Assembly (NCBI GenBank): GCA_035526435.1
Contig: DATLCI010000012.1
Coordinates: 1-9,347, forward strand
DNA from: DATLCI01 sp035526435
GTDB lineage: Bacteria; Acidobacteriota; Terriglobia; Terriglobales; Acidobacteriaceae
DNA: 9,347 nt
Direction: 5' to 3'
Below are positions 1-5,999 of the stretch, piece by piece (within the stretch, counting starts at the first letter, position 1; the number at the start of each line of letters is the position of its first letter). Below the pieces are notes generated by a model. The model was not told where the DNA came from, did not search any database, and worked only from the letters and a program-made list of their open reading frames with translations. A program made the translations under genes and the position numbers.

Positions 1-1
1 T

Positions 2-259
2 GATCAGAGGCAGGATTTGCCTGACAGCGTAGTGGTGCGGAACGAGGCGGGCGGGCTTTACCTGCGATCGGATGCGGTGATTTATGTCTTGCGGACACTG
101 GGCAGAGCGAAACTGGCTCGTGCGCTGCAAATGGTCCCGCGCGGGCTGCGCGATCTGGCTTATCGATTTATCGCAAAGATCCGGTATGCGGTTTTCGGGC
201 GCGAAAAAGAATTATGTCCACTGGTCCCGCCGGGGAATCGTTCGCGTTTCTTACCCTGA
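2..259 (+). CDS. DCC-family (DUF393) thiol-disulfide oxidoreductase-like protein, 3' end only
   Basis: The reading frame is open from the left edge (first complete codon at base 2) to a TGA at 257-259, so this is the C-terminal 85 residues or so of a longer protein. The visible part has the order typical of the end of DCC/DUF393 proteins: a YLRSDAV segment, a leucine-rich helix, VPRGLRDLAYRFIAK, then RYAVFGR and a final NRSRFLP. The DCC motif that names the family would lie near the N-terminus, outside the window. Members are predicted to be thioredoxin-fold redox proteins, but their biochemical role is poorly known. A TTG at 17 could serve as a start, but homology-like sequence and the open frame before it argue for truncation by the window edge. 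The stop directly abuts the stop of the convergent gene. Confidence 0.8.
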   Translation, partial: DQRQDLPDSVVVRNEAGGLYLRSDAVIYVLRTLGRAKLARALQMVPRGLRDLAYRFIAKIRYAVFGREKELCPLVPPGNRSRFLP

Positions 260-1192
260 CTAATTTTGGCTGCGAGAGATGGTGTCTACGTGGAAGACGA
301 GCTTCCACTCGCCGCGTTTGTTCTTGCGCCATACATGGACGTAGTACGCGGCGTCGTTGGCCGTCTCTTCCGGCGAAGTGTAGCGGCCGTATGTGTATCC
401 GAGGTCCGCAGACTTGGCGATAAAGGCGTTGATCTGCTCCCAATGTGCCTTCGTATCATTCTTGCGGAGGTAGGTTTGGATATCATCGCGGCCTACTAGC
501 GGGGAGACTCCGTTCCGGTGGACGCGCGCCGCTTCGTCCAGAAAGTCAGCGGAAGCCTGACTTAATCCAATCATTTGCGACGCCTGCGAAAAATACGCTT
601 CAGCGGCTTTCATCGTCTCCAAGTCGCTGTGCACTTGCCCGCTTCGTTTTGACTTCCATCCAGATGGCGGAGCCTGACGGAACTCGGGTGGCTTACCCGG
701 ATCCCAAGCATCAGGAGTCTGCGTCCCCAGGTCGAGCGCGACGCGCCAGCTTCCGTCGGACTGTTTCTTCCAGATGGAAAAGAAATAGCCATAGCGGGTA
801 GGTTCTTTCTTCGCCGTGAGATCAGAATTCGCCGAAGGCCCCGTGTCATAGCCCAGATCCCCGGCTTGCGAAACGTCCCCGTACATCGGCGCCCATTCCA
901 ATCGTCGCTGTGGCGGTGAAGTCGGCGCAGGTCGGCTGCTTAACTCCTCAACCGTGCGCTTGGGCGTAGGCGTGAACCAGATGCCGTCCTCAGCAAAGTA
1001 GGCGAGGAACGATTCGCGGATGCCTTTTTCCGCGCCGAGTCTCGCAAACGCACGCTCGGTGTCAGCCAGGGTTTTGAGGTTTGGATCAATCTTCGGCGCG
1101 CGAGCGTTAGAAGATTTTGGCTGCGCGAAGGTGACAGAAGAAAGCGCGACCCACACCGCCAGCGACAGTATGGTGTGAGGCCGCATCTTCAC
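260..1192 (-). CDS. Secreted protein with two NTF2/SnoaL-like domains
   Basis: About 310 residues beginning with a signal peptide (hydrophobic ILSLAVWVALSSV, likely cleavage after TFA at residue 23), so the product is probably periplasmic or secreted. The mature protein shows two copies of a DUF4440/SnoaL-type fold, at roughly residues 40-157 and 190-305. The copies share a visible pattern: GDLGYDTG, then FFSIWKKQSDGSWRVALDLGT in the first, and ADLGYTYG, then YVHVWRKNKRGEWKLVFHVDT in the second. The superfamily includes small-ligand-binding proteins and enzymes; no catalytic residue can be assigned here, so function is unknown. The GTG start at 1190-1192 lies 2 bp after the LytTR stop; an ATG at 1184-1186 is equally possible and removes two residues. 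No strong ribosome site precedes either, which suggests translational coupling to the LytTR gene. Domain call is fairly secure, function is not. Confidence 0.8.
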   Translation of the reverse strand: MKMRPHTILSLAVWVALSSVTFAQPKSSNARAPKIDPNLKTLADTERAFARLGAEKGIRESFLAYFAEDGIWFTPTPKRTVEELSSRPAPTSPPQRRLEWAPMYGDVSQAGDLGYDTGPSANSDLTAKKEPTRYGYFFSIWKKQSDGSWRVALDLGTQTPDAWDPGKPPEFRQAPPSGWKSKRSGQVHSDLETMKAAEAYFSQASQMIGLSQASADFLDEAARVHRNGVSPLVGRDDIQTYLRKNDTKAHWEQINAFIAKSADLGYTYGRYTSPEETANDAAYYVHVWRKNKRGEWKLVFHVDTISRSQN

Positions 1193-1194
1193 CG

Positions 1195-1689
1195 CTAAGA
1201 CTGGCTCGGCTGGTTAGCCGCCGGCTGCCGGCTGGAGTTCCACCGTGTGATCAGGTTCTTCAGCCGGTGCTTATAGCCTCGGCTCAGGTTCAACCGCGTC
1301 CCATTCTGCAGAACCACGACCGATTCGCCCAACGCCGCTCCCATGTCCATCTCTTTTACGAACCGCAGATTCACCATGGTCGAGCGGTGGATGCGCATGA
1401 ACAGTTCCGGCGAGACGCGGTTCTCCATGGAGGCCATGGTAGCGCGGAGAAGATACGACTCTTTCTCGAGATGTAAGCGGAGGTAGTTTCCTTCCGCCGA
1501 GACCCATTGAATATCTTCGAGCCGCACGAAGACCACGCGGCCGCGGGTCTTGAAGACCAGGCGTTCAAACTTGCTGTCGGACGCCGGTTTAGCCTCACGG
1601 TTCAGCGGGCTGGGGTTGAAATCAGGGCGGGCAGGAGCAGGAGAACTCTGAGGACTACCATTCATTGGGGTCAGGGCACGGAGGGCCAT
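1195..1689 (-). CDS. LytTR-domain DNA-binding regulator without receiver domain
   Basis: About 164 residues. The first 40 or so are rich in Pro, Ser and Ala and look disordered. The rest is a LytTR (AlgR/AgrA/LytR-type) DNA-binding domain, recognised by FVRLEDIQWVSAEGNYLRLHL, LLRATMASMENRV, FMRIHRSTMVNLRFV and a final LNLSRGYKHRLKNL. There is no REC domain and no membrane segment, so it is not a standard two-component regulator; its signal input is unknown. I chose ATG 1687-1689 because GAGGT (plus-strand 1695-1699) sits 5 bases upstream; a GTG at 1702-1704 would add five residues and lacks a ribosome site. It lies just beyond the terminator of the upstream unit, so it needs its own promoter in the 45 bp at 1690-1735 or inside the terminator. 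It is coupled to the downstream secreted NTF2-like gene, a plausible target or partner. Confidence 0.88.
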   Translation of the reverse strand: MALRALTPMNGSPQSSPAPARPDFNPSPLNREAKPASDSKFERLVFKTRGRVVFVRLEDIQWVSAEGNYLRLHLEKESYLLRATMASMENRVSPELFMRIHRSTMVNLRFVKEMDMGAALGESVVVLQNGTRLNLSRGYKHRLKNLITRWNSSRQPAANQPSQS

Positions 1690-1694
1690 TTTCC

Positions 1695-1699
1695 ACCTC
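1695..1699 (-). promoter_or_regulatory. Ribosome binding site that sets the LytTR start
   Basis: On the minus strand GAGGT lies 5 bases before ATG 1687-1689. The longer GTG start at 1704 would place this sequence inside the coding region and has no Shine-Dalgarno of its own. The site therefore favours the shorter protein. Confidence 0.6.
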
Positions 1700-1735
1700 G
1701 TCACTTTTAGACGTGATGGAAGGAAATACGGTAGG

Positions 1736-1770
1736 AAAAAAATAAAGTTCCCGACAAATAGCCGGGAACT
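1736..1770 (-). terminator. Rho-independent terminator after the epimerase gene
   Basis: An exact 8-bp inverted repeat, AGTTCCCG at 1746-1753 and CGGGAACT at 1763-1770, encloses a 9-base loop. Read on the minus strand it is followed directly by TTATTTTTTTCC, a good uridine tract. It lies 21 bp past the epimerase stop. It ends the kinase-regulator-epimerase unit and separates it from the LytTR gene. On the plus strand there is no T tract after the stem, so it is unidirectional. Confidence 0.88.
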
Positions 1771-1791
1771 CTATGGAAATCAGTATTCTGG

Positions 1792-2748
1792 CTACACGCT
1801 CTGAGGCACCAACTGGGTGCGGTACCAAGCTACCGTGCGTTTTAAGCCTTCCTCAAACCCTACCGAGGCCTGGTACCCCATGGCCGACTGAGCCCCCTCG
1901 ATATCGGCCAGGGAATGCTTGATATCTCCCTTGCGCGCCTCGGCATAATTCACCTTGCCCTTGTACCCGGTAATGCCCCGCAGGATCTCTACCGTCTGGT
2001 TGAGGGTATATCGCTGCCCGGTGGCGAGATTGAACATGCGCCCCGCGACCTTTTCCGCCGGGGAAGTAGCGGCCAGCAGGTTGCCGGCAACCGTGTTGTC
2101 GATGAATGTGAAATCGCGGCTCTGCTCCCCATCGCCGAAGATGGTGGGCGTTTCGCCCTTCAACATCGCCGTACAGAATTTTGCTAGGACGCCGGAATAC
2201 ATAGACGTCGGATCCTGGTACGGACCAAAGACATTGAAATAGCGTAACGACACCGTTTCCAGACCGTAGACCCGATAAAAAGAAGCCATGTATTGCTCGC
2301 CGCAAAGCTTCTGCACCGCATAGGGCGAGATCGGACTTGGAGCCATATCCTCCCGCTTCGGCAACGTAGGCGTCTCTCCGTACGCGGACGAAGATGCCGC
2401 ATACACCACCCGCTTTACCTTCGCTTCTTTGGCCGCGACCAGCAGGTTGAAAGTCCCTTCAATGTTCGCGCGATGACTGGTCACCGGGTCAATCACCGAT
2501 TTTGGCACTGAGGGGATCGCGGCCTGGTGAAGGATGTAGTCCACTCCTGCGCACGCGTCGTCGAGAGCAGCGGTATCGAGGAGGTCAGCTTCCCGAAAGT
2601 CGATCTGGGACGCGAAGGGCGCAATGTTTTCACGCTTCCCGGTGGAGAAATTGTCAAAGCCGCGGACCTTTTCACCCTTGGCCAAGAGCGTGTGGCAGAG
2701 CGATGAACCAATAAAACCGGCAGCGCCGGTCACAAGATAAAGTGCCAT
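1792..2748 (-). CDS. NAD-dependent sugar-nucleotide epimerase (extended SDR, UDP-hexose 4-epimerase-like)
   Basis: A complete 318-residue extended short-chain dehydrogenase. The NAD-binding GxxGxxG is at residues 8-14 (TGAAGFIGSS). The active-site serine region is SSSAYG at 119-124, and YxxxK is Y143/K147 in SPYAVQK. LRYFNVFGPYQDP follows, then a sugar-binding region with FGDGEQSRDFTFI. The IPSVPKSV segment with the triple serine and the QDP motif resembles UDP-GlcNAc/UDP-GalNAc 4-epimerases of the WbpP type more than GalE, but a UDP-glucose or UDP-glucuronate substrate cannot be excluded. It acts in the cytosol making nucleotide sugars for surface polysaccharide. It lies 64 bp after the sigma-54 response regulator on the same strand and ends at a terminator, so it is probably the last gene of that unit. 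No good ribosome site precedes the ATG; the best is AAGGA at a long 13-base spacing. Confidence 0.88.
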   Translation of the reverse strand: MALYLVTGAAGFIGSSLCHTLLAKGEKVRGFDNFSTGKRENIAPFASQIDFREADLLDTAALDDACAGVDYILHQAAIPSVPKSVIDPVTSHRANIEGTFNLLVAAKEAKVKRVVYAASSSAYGETPTLPKREDMAPSPISPYAVQKLCGEQYMASFYRVYGLETVSLRYFNVFGPYQDPTSMYSGVLAKFCTAMLKGETPTIFGDGEQSRDFTFIDNTVAGNLLAATSPAEKVAGRMFNLATGQRYTLNQTVEILRGITGYKGKVNYAEARKGDIKHSLADIEGAQSAMGYQASVGFEEGLKRTVAWYRTQLVPQSV

Positions 2749-2812
2749 GGATATGTGGTTCCTTCGTTTAAAAGTAGTACTTCCCTCGTCGTTTGAAAAG
2801 TCACTCTGCGCG

Positions 2813-4195
2813 TTACGTCTGAAACTTCGCTGCTGCCCGCCCCGCGGGCGCTTTTATGCGGTACTCCTGGATCTTGTAGAGTAGTGCCTTGTAGCTGATC
2901 TTCAGTAAAGTGGCTGCGCGCTTCTTGTTCCACCCCGTCTGCTGCAGCGCGCGGAGGATCGCCTCGGCTTCGGCATCGTTCTTGGCCCCGCGACCTACTT
3001 CTTTCAGGTCACCGACCGGCGCGCTGGCCTCCGCATCCGATCGCACCAGTTCTGCCAGTACCATGTCCTCGTCACCCAGGATAAGAAATCGTTTCACAAA
3101 ATTACTTAGCTCGCGCACGTTGCCGGGCCACGCAGCTTCTTTGCAGGCCTCCATCAATCGCGGCGAGAGCGGGATCGGCAGCCGGCCATAACTCTCGGAC
3201 ATGCGGTTCATGTAATGCCGCAGCAGGAATGGGATCTCTTCTTTCCGCTCCCGCAGTGGGGGAACATTCACGGTAAAAGCGTTTAAGCGGTAATAGAGAT
3301 CTTCCCGAAAAGTCTTGTTGGCGATGCTCTTCTGCACATCAATGTTCGTGGCCGCTAAGACTCGCACATCCACCTTGATACTGGTCCGGGAGCCGAGTCG
3401 CGAGAATTCGCCGTCTTGCAAGACATGCAACAGTTTGGCCTGCAACTGCACGGGCATCTCGCCTACTTCGTCCAGCATGAGCGTGCCTTTATTGCATTGC
3501 TCGAATCGGCCCGGCTTTGACTTGTTAGCGCCGGTGAAGGCCCCCGGCTCGTAGCCGAAGAGCTCGCTTTCCAGCAGATCACCGGGCAATGCTGCGCAGT
3601 TGACTTTGCTGAAGGGGCGATGCGCGCGCGCCGACCGCTTGTGGATCAGCCGCGCAATGATCTCTTTGCCGGTGCCGCTTTCGCCCAGCATAAGGACGGG
3701 AATGTCCACGTTGGCCACCAACGCGACTTCCGAAGCGATCTTTTTCATGGAAGGAGAAGCGGCCAGGAAGAAAAGATCGTCGCCCAGCTCTTCCACTTCG
3801 CAAGTCATCTCCATTTCGCCGCTGGGAGTGCCCAGACACCGTTGCAGGACCTGATCAAGCTCATGCTTTTCAAATGGCTTAGTGAGGTAGTCTTGCGCGC
3901 CCAGGCGCATGGAATGCACCACCTTGGGGGTGTCACTCACGCAGGAGAGCATCACGACCTTGAGCTGCGGCTTAAGCTTCCGCATCTTCTCCAGCGTCTG
4001 CAAGCCATCGAGCTCTGGCATGAGCACGTCCAGAAAGACCAGATCGGGGTCCTTGCCTTTCTTCAGCCGCTCGAGCGCTTCCACGCCATTCACGGCGATC
4101 TCCACGCGATAGGAATCAAGCTCCAGCAGCGTGCGCATGTAGCGCTGCATGCTGGGCTCATCATCCACGACGAGAACAGTTTGCGGAGGAGGCAT
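2813..4195 (-). CDS. Sigma-54-dependent response regulator (NtrC family: REC, AAA+, Fis-type HTH)
   Basis: A complete 460-residue protein. Receiver domain at about 5-120: acidic pocket D11/D12, phosphoacceptor D56 in FLDVLMP, switch S84, conserved K106 in LTKPF. AAA+ domain at about 140-375: Walker A GESGTGKE 171-178, the sigma-54 contact loop GAFTGA 218-223, Walker B LMLDEV with D242/E243, arginine-finger region REDLYYRLN 297-305, and WPGNVREL 356-363. A Fis-type helix-turn-helix lies at about 410-447, with recognition helix SYKALLYK. All key residues for ATP-driven opening of sigma-54 promoters are intact. Its start is 9 bp after the histidine kinase stop, so the two form a cognate pair. 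Its recognition helix is almost the same as that of the activator at 6000-7079. No strong ribosome site precedes the ATG, so coupling to the kinase is likely. Likely targets are polysaccharide genes nearby; this is inference. Confidence 0.95.
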   Translation of the reverse strand: MPPPQTVLVVDDEPSMQRYMRTLLELDSYRVEIAVNGVEALERLKKGKDPDLVFLDVLMPELDGLQTLEKMRKLKPQLKVVMLSCVSDTPKVVHSMRLGAQDYLTKPFEKHELDQVLQRCLGTPSGEMEMTCEVEELGDDLFFLAASPSMKKIASEVALVANVDIPVLMLGESGTGKEIIARLIHKRSARAHRPFSKVNCAALPGDLLESELFGYEPGAFTGANKSKPGRFEQCNKGTLMLDEVGEMPVQLQAKLLHVLQDGEFSRLGSRTSIKVDVRVLAATNIDVQKSIANKTFREDLYYRLNAFTVNVPPLRERKEEIPFLLRHYMNRMSESYGRLPIPLSPRLMEACKEAAWPGNVRELSNFVKRFLILGDEDMVLAELVRSDAEASAPVGDLKEVGRGAKNDAEAEAILRALQQTGWNKKRAATLLKISYKALLYKIQEYRIKAPAGRAAAKFQT

Positions 4196-4204
4196 GGGCT
4201 TGAT

Positions 4205-5140
4205 TTACTTTTCCAGCAGCGGCTTAGGCGCGGGCGTACGTGGGATCACAAAGCAGAATTTGCTACCCGATCCGGGCTTGCTCTCAACCCAGATCTTGCC
4301 GCCATGAGCCTGCACTAACCGTCGCGCGATGGAAAGTCCTAGTCCCATGCTATCAGGAGAATTTGATGGGGAAGAGACTTTGCGGAAATCCTGGAAGATC
4401 TCCTGATGAAATTCCGGTTCGATACCCGGTCCCGTATCGGAAACCACGACTCGAATCGCCCGCGGAAGCTTGTTGCGTTCGCGACGCCGTTCGACCTGCG
4501 TCGTCGCTTCCTGATGCAAACGGCGGTCCCACCCAAAATCTTCCGTCGACAGCCACACCGTGCCGCGCGAGGGCGTGAACTTACAGGCATTGTGCACCAG
4601 GTTTGAAACCACATGTTGCAGCTTAAGCGCGTCGAAGGCGATCGGAGCCAACTGGTCTTCCGGAAGGAAATAGAGCGCCACGCCTTTTTCCCGGAAACGC
4701 GGCATCCACATCTCGCAGACTTCCGCCAGACAGGCATTGATGTCGCCAAATTCGAAATGCATGTCCGGATTCTTGGTCTCGATGGAGCTGAACGTGAGGA
4801 ACTCGCTGATGAAATTCTTCAGCCGCTTTCCGTTCGACTGCATGTCCTCGATGATCTGACGTTGTTTATCATTCAACGGACCGGCTTTCGCGCCCGAAAG
4901 GACGTGAAGATATCCTTCCATGACGGCCAAAGGTGTACGGAGTTCGTGCATGGCTGAAGCCAGGGCCACAGTGCGGCGCTTGTACTCTTCTCGCAAACGC
5001 AAACAAGTACCTTTGAGCTCTTCCTGAGAAAGAGATTCCAGACTGCCTTCGAGGTCCTCCGAGAGCGCGATAGGTTGCGCCCCCTTGTCTCGTATGTTCT
5101 TCTTGGAAACCGCCTCGCCGGCGGCCGTGCCTTTGGCCAT
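4205..5140 (-). CDS. Cytosolic sensor histidine kinase
   Basis: A complete 311-residue kinase without a transmembrane segment or signal peptide. Residues 1-40 are charged and look flexible; 35-60 is a short helical/coiled-coil linker. The HisKA dimerisation domain follows, with phospho-accepting H65 in SAMHELRTPL. The HATPase_c domain has the N box (H176 to N184, LVHNACKFTP), G1 box DTGPGI at 235-240, the F-box region EIFQDF, and G2 box GLGLS at 266-270. A basic insertion of about 25 residues (roughly 203-228, with VERRRERNK) separates strands of the ATP domain. There is no PAS, GAF or HAMP domain, so the signal must reach it through the short N-terminus or a partner. It lies 9 bp upstream of the response regulator and is the first gene of the minus-strand unit. 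The ATG at 5140 lacks a clear Shine-Dalgarno. Confidence 0.95.
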   Translation of the reverse strand: MAKGTAAGEAVSKKNIRDKGAQPIALSEDLEGSLESLSQEELKGTCLRLREEYKRRTVALASAMHELRTPLAVMEGYLHVLSGAKAGPLNDKQRQIIEDMQSNGKRLKNFISEFLTFSSIETKNPDMHFEFGDINACLAEVCEMWMPRFREKGVALYFLPEDQLAPIAFDALKLQHVVSNLVHNACKFTPSRGTVWLSTEDFGWDRRLHQEATTQVERRRERNKLPRAIRVVVSDTGPGIEPEFHQEIFQDFRKVSSPSNSPDSMGLGLSIARRLVQAHGGKIWVESKPGSGSKFCFVIPRTPAPKPLLEK

Positions 5141-5184
5141 ATAAAGGTAAAAACTCGCCTGAAAATAACAGGGGGAAGGTGCAG

Positions 5185-5214
5185 ACTATATCATTTTTGG
5201 GCTCTTACTGACAC
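5185..5214 (-). promoter_or_regulatory. Candidate sigma-70-type promoter for the histidine kinase unit
   Basis: Read on the minus strand, TATAGT (plus-strand 5185-5190) matches five of six bases of the -10 consensus. GTGTCA (5209-5214) matches four of six of the -35 consensus with an 18-base spacer. It would give a leader of roughly 35-40 bases before the ATG at 5140. Acidobacterial promoter rules are not well known, so this is tentative. Confidence 0.35.
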
Positions 5215-5277
5215 TACAGCCTGATACACACTGAGGCACATTAAGCGCAAAACTTTGCACTCCCCACAGGAAGTCGC

Positions 5278-5307
5278 CTTAGGAAAATACGATTTTCCAT
5301 GGCTAAG
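5278..5307. repeat. Inverted repeat upstream of the PilZ gene (possible operator)
   Basis: A perfect 7-bp inverted repeat, GGAAAAT at 5282-5288 and ATTTTCC at 5292-5298, has a 3-base centre. An outer pair, CTTAG at 5278-5282 and CTAAG at 5303-5307, extends the symmetry. No T tract follows, so it does not look like a terminator. Its position 67-96 bp before the PilZ start fits an operator or activator site for the divergent genes. The outer CTTAGG half also occurs at 5868-5873 before the second sigma-54 activator. Confidence 0.5.
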
Positions 5308-5373
5308 TTGTAGATTTTAAAGAGGAACTAAAGTTTCCCCGGATGGAACTCAAGATGCATATGTATTGCCATC

Positions 5374-5766
5374 ATGACTCGAGCTAAAAAGGGCGCTGAA
5401 CGGCGCAAATGGCAAAGACTGCCCCTGGCGATCCCGGTTTTTGTTCGTGGTATTGAACCTTCTGGCCGCAAATTCATTGAATTTGCTACCGCCTTAGATA
5501 TCAGCGTAGGTGGAGCCCTTCTGGCGATCCAGCGACACCTGCCCCAAGGCTCGAAGATCATGCTTGAGATTCCTTCAAGTCCTATCCCGAAGGGAAAAGA
5601 AGCCGGGCAGAAGGGGCTTTCGGCCAAACTAGTCCGCGTGACCCATGGCGAGCAGGGGCAACTTTTGGGACTCAAGTTCCAAAAGCCGTTGCTCAACGGA
5701 ATGACTTCTCCTCAGCTCCCGGCTCCGAAGGTTCGCGCAAAGAGGAAATCCGCTTCCTCAGTGTGA
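5374..5766 (+). CDS. PilZ-domain protein, probable c-di-GMP receptor
   Basis: A complete 130-residue single-domain protein. The two c-di-GMP contact motifs are present: RxxxR as R11-x3-R15 (within RRKWQRLPL) and DxSxxG as D42, S44 and G47 in LDISVGGALL. The beta-barrel continues through KIMLEIPSSP and AKLVRV...GLKF. The tail (112-130) is rich in Pro, Lys, Arg and Ser and looks disordered. Both motifs intact means ligand binding is likely; known PilZ proteins act by binding partner proteins or as domains of polysaccharide synthases. Here the protein stands alone between a sigma-54 two-component pair and an exopolysaccharide export operon, so control of polymer synthesis or export by c-di-GMP is a reasonable inference. 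It is flanked by 233-bp gaps and is probably a single-gene transcript. The ATG at 5374 is the only in-frame start in the region and lacks a Shine-Dalgarno. No terminator was found after it. Confidence 0.88.
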   Translation: MTRAKKGAERRKWQRLPLAIPVFVRGIEPSGRKFIEFATALDISVGGALLAIQRHLPQGSKIMLEIPSSPIPKGKEAGQKGLSAKLVRVTHGEQGQLLGLKFQKPLLNGMTSPQLPAPKVRAKRKSASSV

Positions 5767-5861
5767 AATCTTTTGCACACTAGTTCGCCGCTCGTAGATC
5801 CCTGCTTGCATGCCCAGCTCTAGTGATTCCCAAGGTTCCCGCTGAATATTCTGTTTGAAAT

Positions 5862-5873
5862 CCTAATCTTAGG
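5862..5873. repeat. 12-bp inverted repeat, candidate enhancer site for a sigma-54 activator
   Basis: CCTAA (5862-5866) and TTAGG (5869-5873) form a perfect inverted repeat around a 2-base centre. The centre lies about 98 bp upstream of the start point predicted from the sigma-54 promoter at 5940-5955. That distance is typical of enhancer sites bound by Fis-type HTH domains of NtrC-family activators. Direct binding is inference. Confidence 0.5.
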
Positions 5874-5912
5874 GTATATTTGGCTACCCCCAAAGCAGCT
5901 TCAGTCCACGTC

Positions 5913-5939
5913 AACTTTTTTCCTAAAAGTGAAAAAGTT
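5913..5939. repeat. A/T-rich inverted repeat abutting the sigma-54 promoter
   Basis: AACTTTTT at 5913-5920 and AAAAAGTT at 5932-5939 are exact inverted repeats around 11 bases. A nested pairing, ACTTTT at 5914-5919 with AAAAGT at 5925-5930, is also possible. The right arm ends one base before the -24 element. The A/T tracts could bend DNA between enhancer and promoter, or bind a protein. No continuous T run follows, so it is not a clean terminator. Confidence 0.4.
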
Positions 5940-5955
5940 TGGCGTACTAGTTGCA
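5940..5955 (+). promoter_or_regulatory. Sigma-54 (-24/-12) promoter of the activator-export operon
   Basis: TGGCGTACTAGTTGCA has the invariant GG (5941-5942) and GC (5953-5954) with the required 10-base spacing. It matches the family consensus TGGCAC-N5-TTGCA at TGGC and at the full TTGCA. Transcription should begin near 5966, leaving a leader of about 34 bases before ATG 6000. It precedes a gene for a sigma-54 activator, so the operon is probably sigma-54 dependent and possibly self-activated. I see no competing sigma-70 promoter with good spacing in the region. Confidence 0.75.
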
Positions 5956-5999
5956 CTGCTGTTCTTACCAGCCTAATTTCAAGACTGTGAAAGCAGACT

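Larger units (their letters stand above)
5141..5373. promoter_or_regulatory. Divergent promoter region between histidine kinase and PilZ genes
   Basis: This 233-bp gene-free stretch separates the divergent kinase (-) and PilZ (+) genes and must hold promoters for both. It is richer in A and T than the flanking genes. It contains a candidate sigma-70-type promoter facing the kinase (5185-5214) and an inverted repeat on the PilZ side (5278-5307). No convincing sigma-54 site was found. A 14-codon frame at 5343-5387 overlaps the PilZ start but has no well-spaced ribosome site. Confidence 0.65.
5767..5999 (+). promoter_or_regulatory. Regulatory region of the exopolysaccharide export operon
   Basis: A 233-bp stretch with no plausible gene between PilZ and the second sigma-54 activator. 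It holds a 12-bp inverted repeat (5862-5873), an A/T-rich hairpin-forming repeat (5913-5939), and a sigma-54 promoter (5940-5955). The pentamer CCTAA occurs at 5862, 5922 and 5972, and its complement TTAGG at 5869, more often than expected for this length. No terminator for the PilZ transcript could be identified. Confidence 0.7.

Noticed and set aside
17..259. The left-edge frame as a complete 80-residue gene starting at TTG 17
   Set aside because: The frame is open to the left edge, no ribosome site is visible, and the content matches only the C-terminal half of DCC-family proteins, so it is treated as truncated by the window.
1703..1770. Sigma-70-like promoter for the LytTR gene inside the terminator (TTGTCG and TACCGT)
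   Set aside because: The -35 has four matches but the -10 only three of six; the A/T-rich tract makes chance matches easy. The gene needs a promoter here but I cannot point to it.
3620..4318. A 232-codon open frame on the plus strand, antisense to the response regulator and kinase end
   Set aside because: The opposite strand encodes clear REC and AAA+ domains; the plus-strand product is His/Leu-rich, has no recognisable motif, and spans two real genes.
5234..5250. Possible sigma-54 site AGGCACATTAAGCGCAA before the PilZ gene
   Set aside because: GG and GC have the right 10-base spacing and the -24 half is good, but the -12 half reads GCGC instead of TTGC. It is also about 125 bp from the PilZ start. 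Kept only as a weak possibility.
5777..5826. CACTAG/CTAGTG pair after PilZ as a terminator
   Set aside because: The 6-bp arms are separated by nearly 40 bases and no T tract follows, so a stable terminator hairpin is unlikely.
5881..5898. TGGCTACCCCCAAAGCA as a second sigma-54 promoter before the activator
   Set aside because: The spacing between GG and GC is 11 bases instead of 10, and the -12 half lacks TT; sigma-54 is strict about this spacing.
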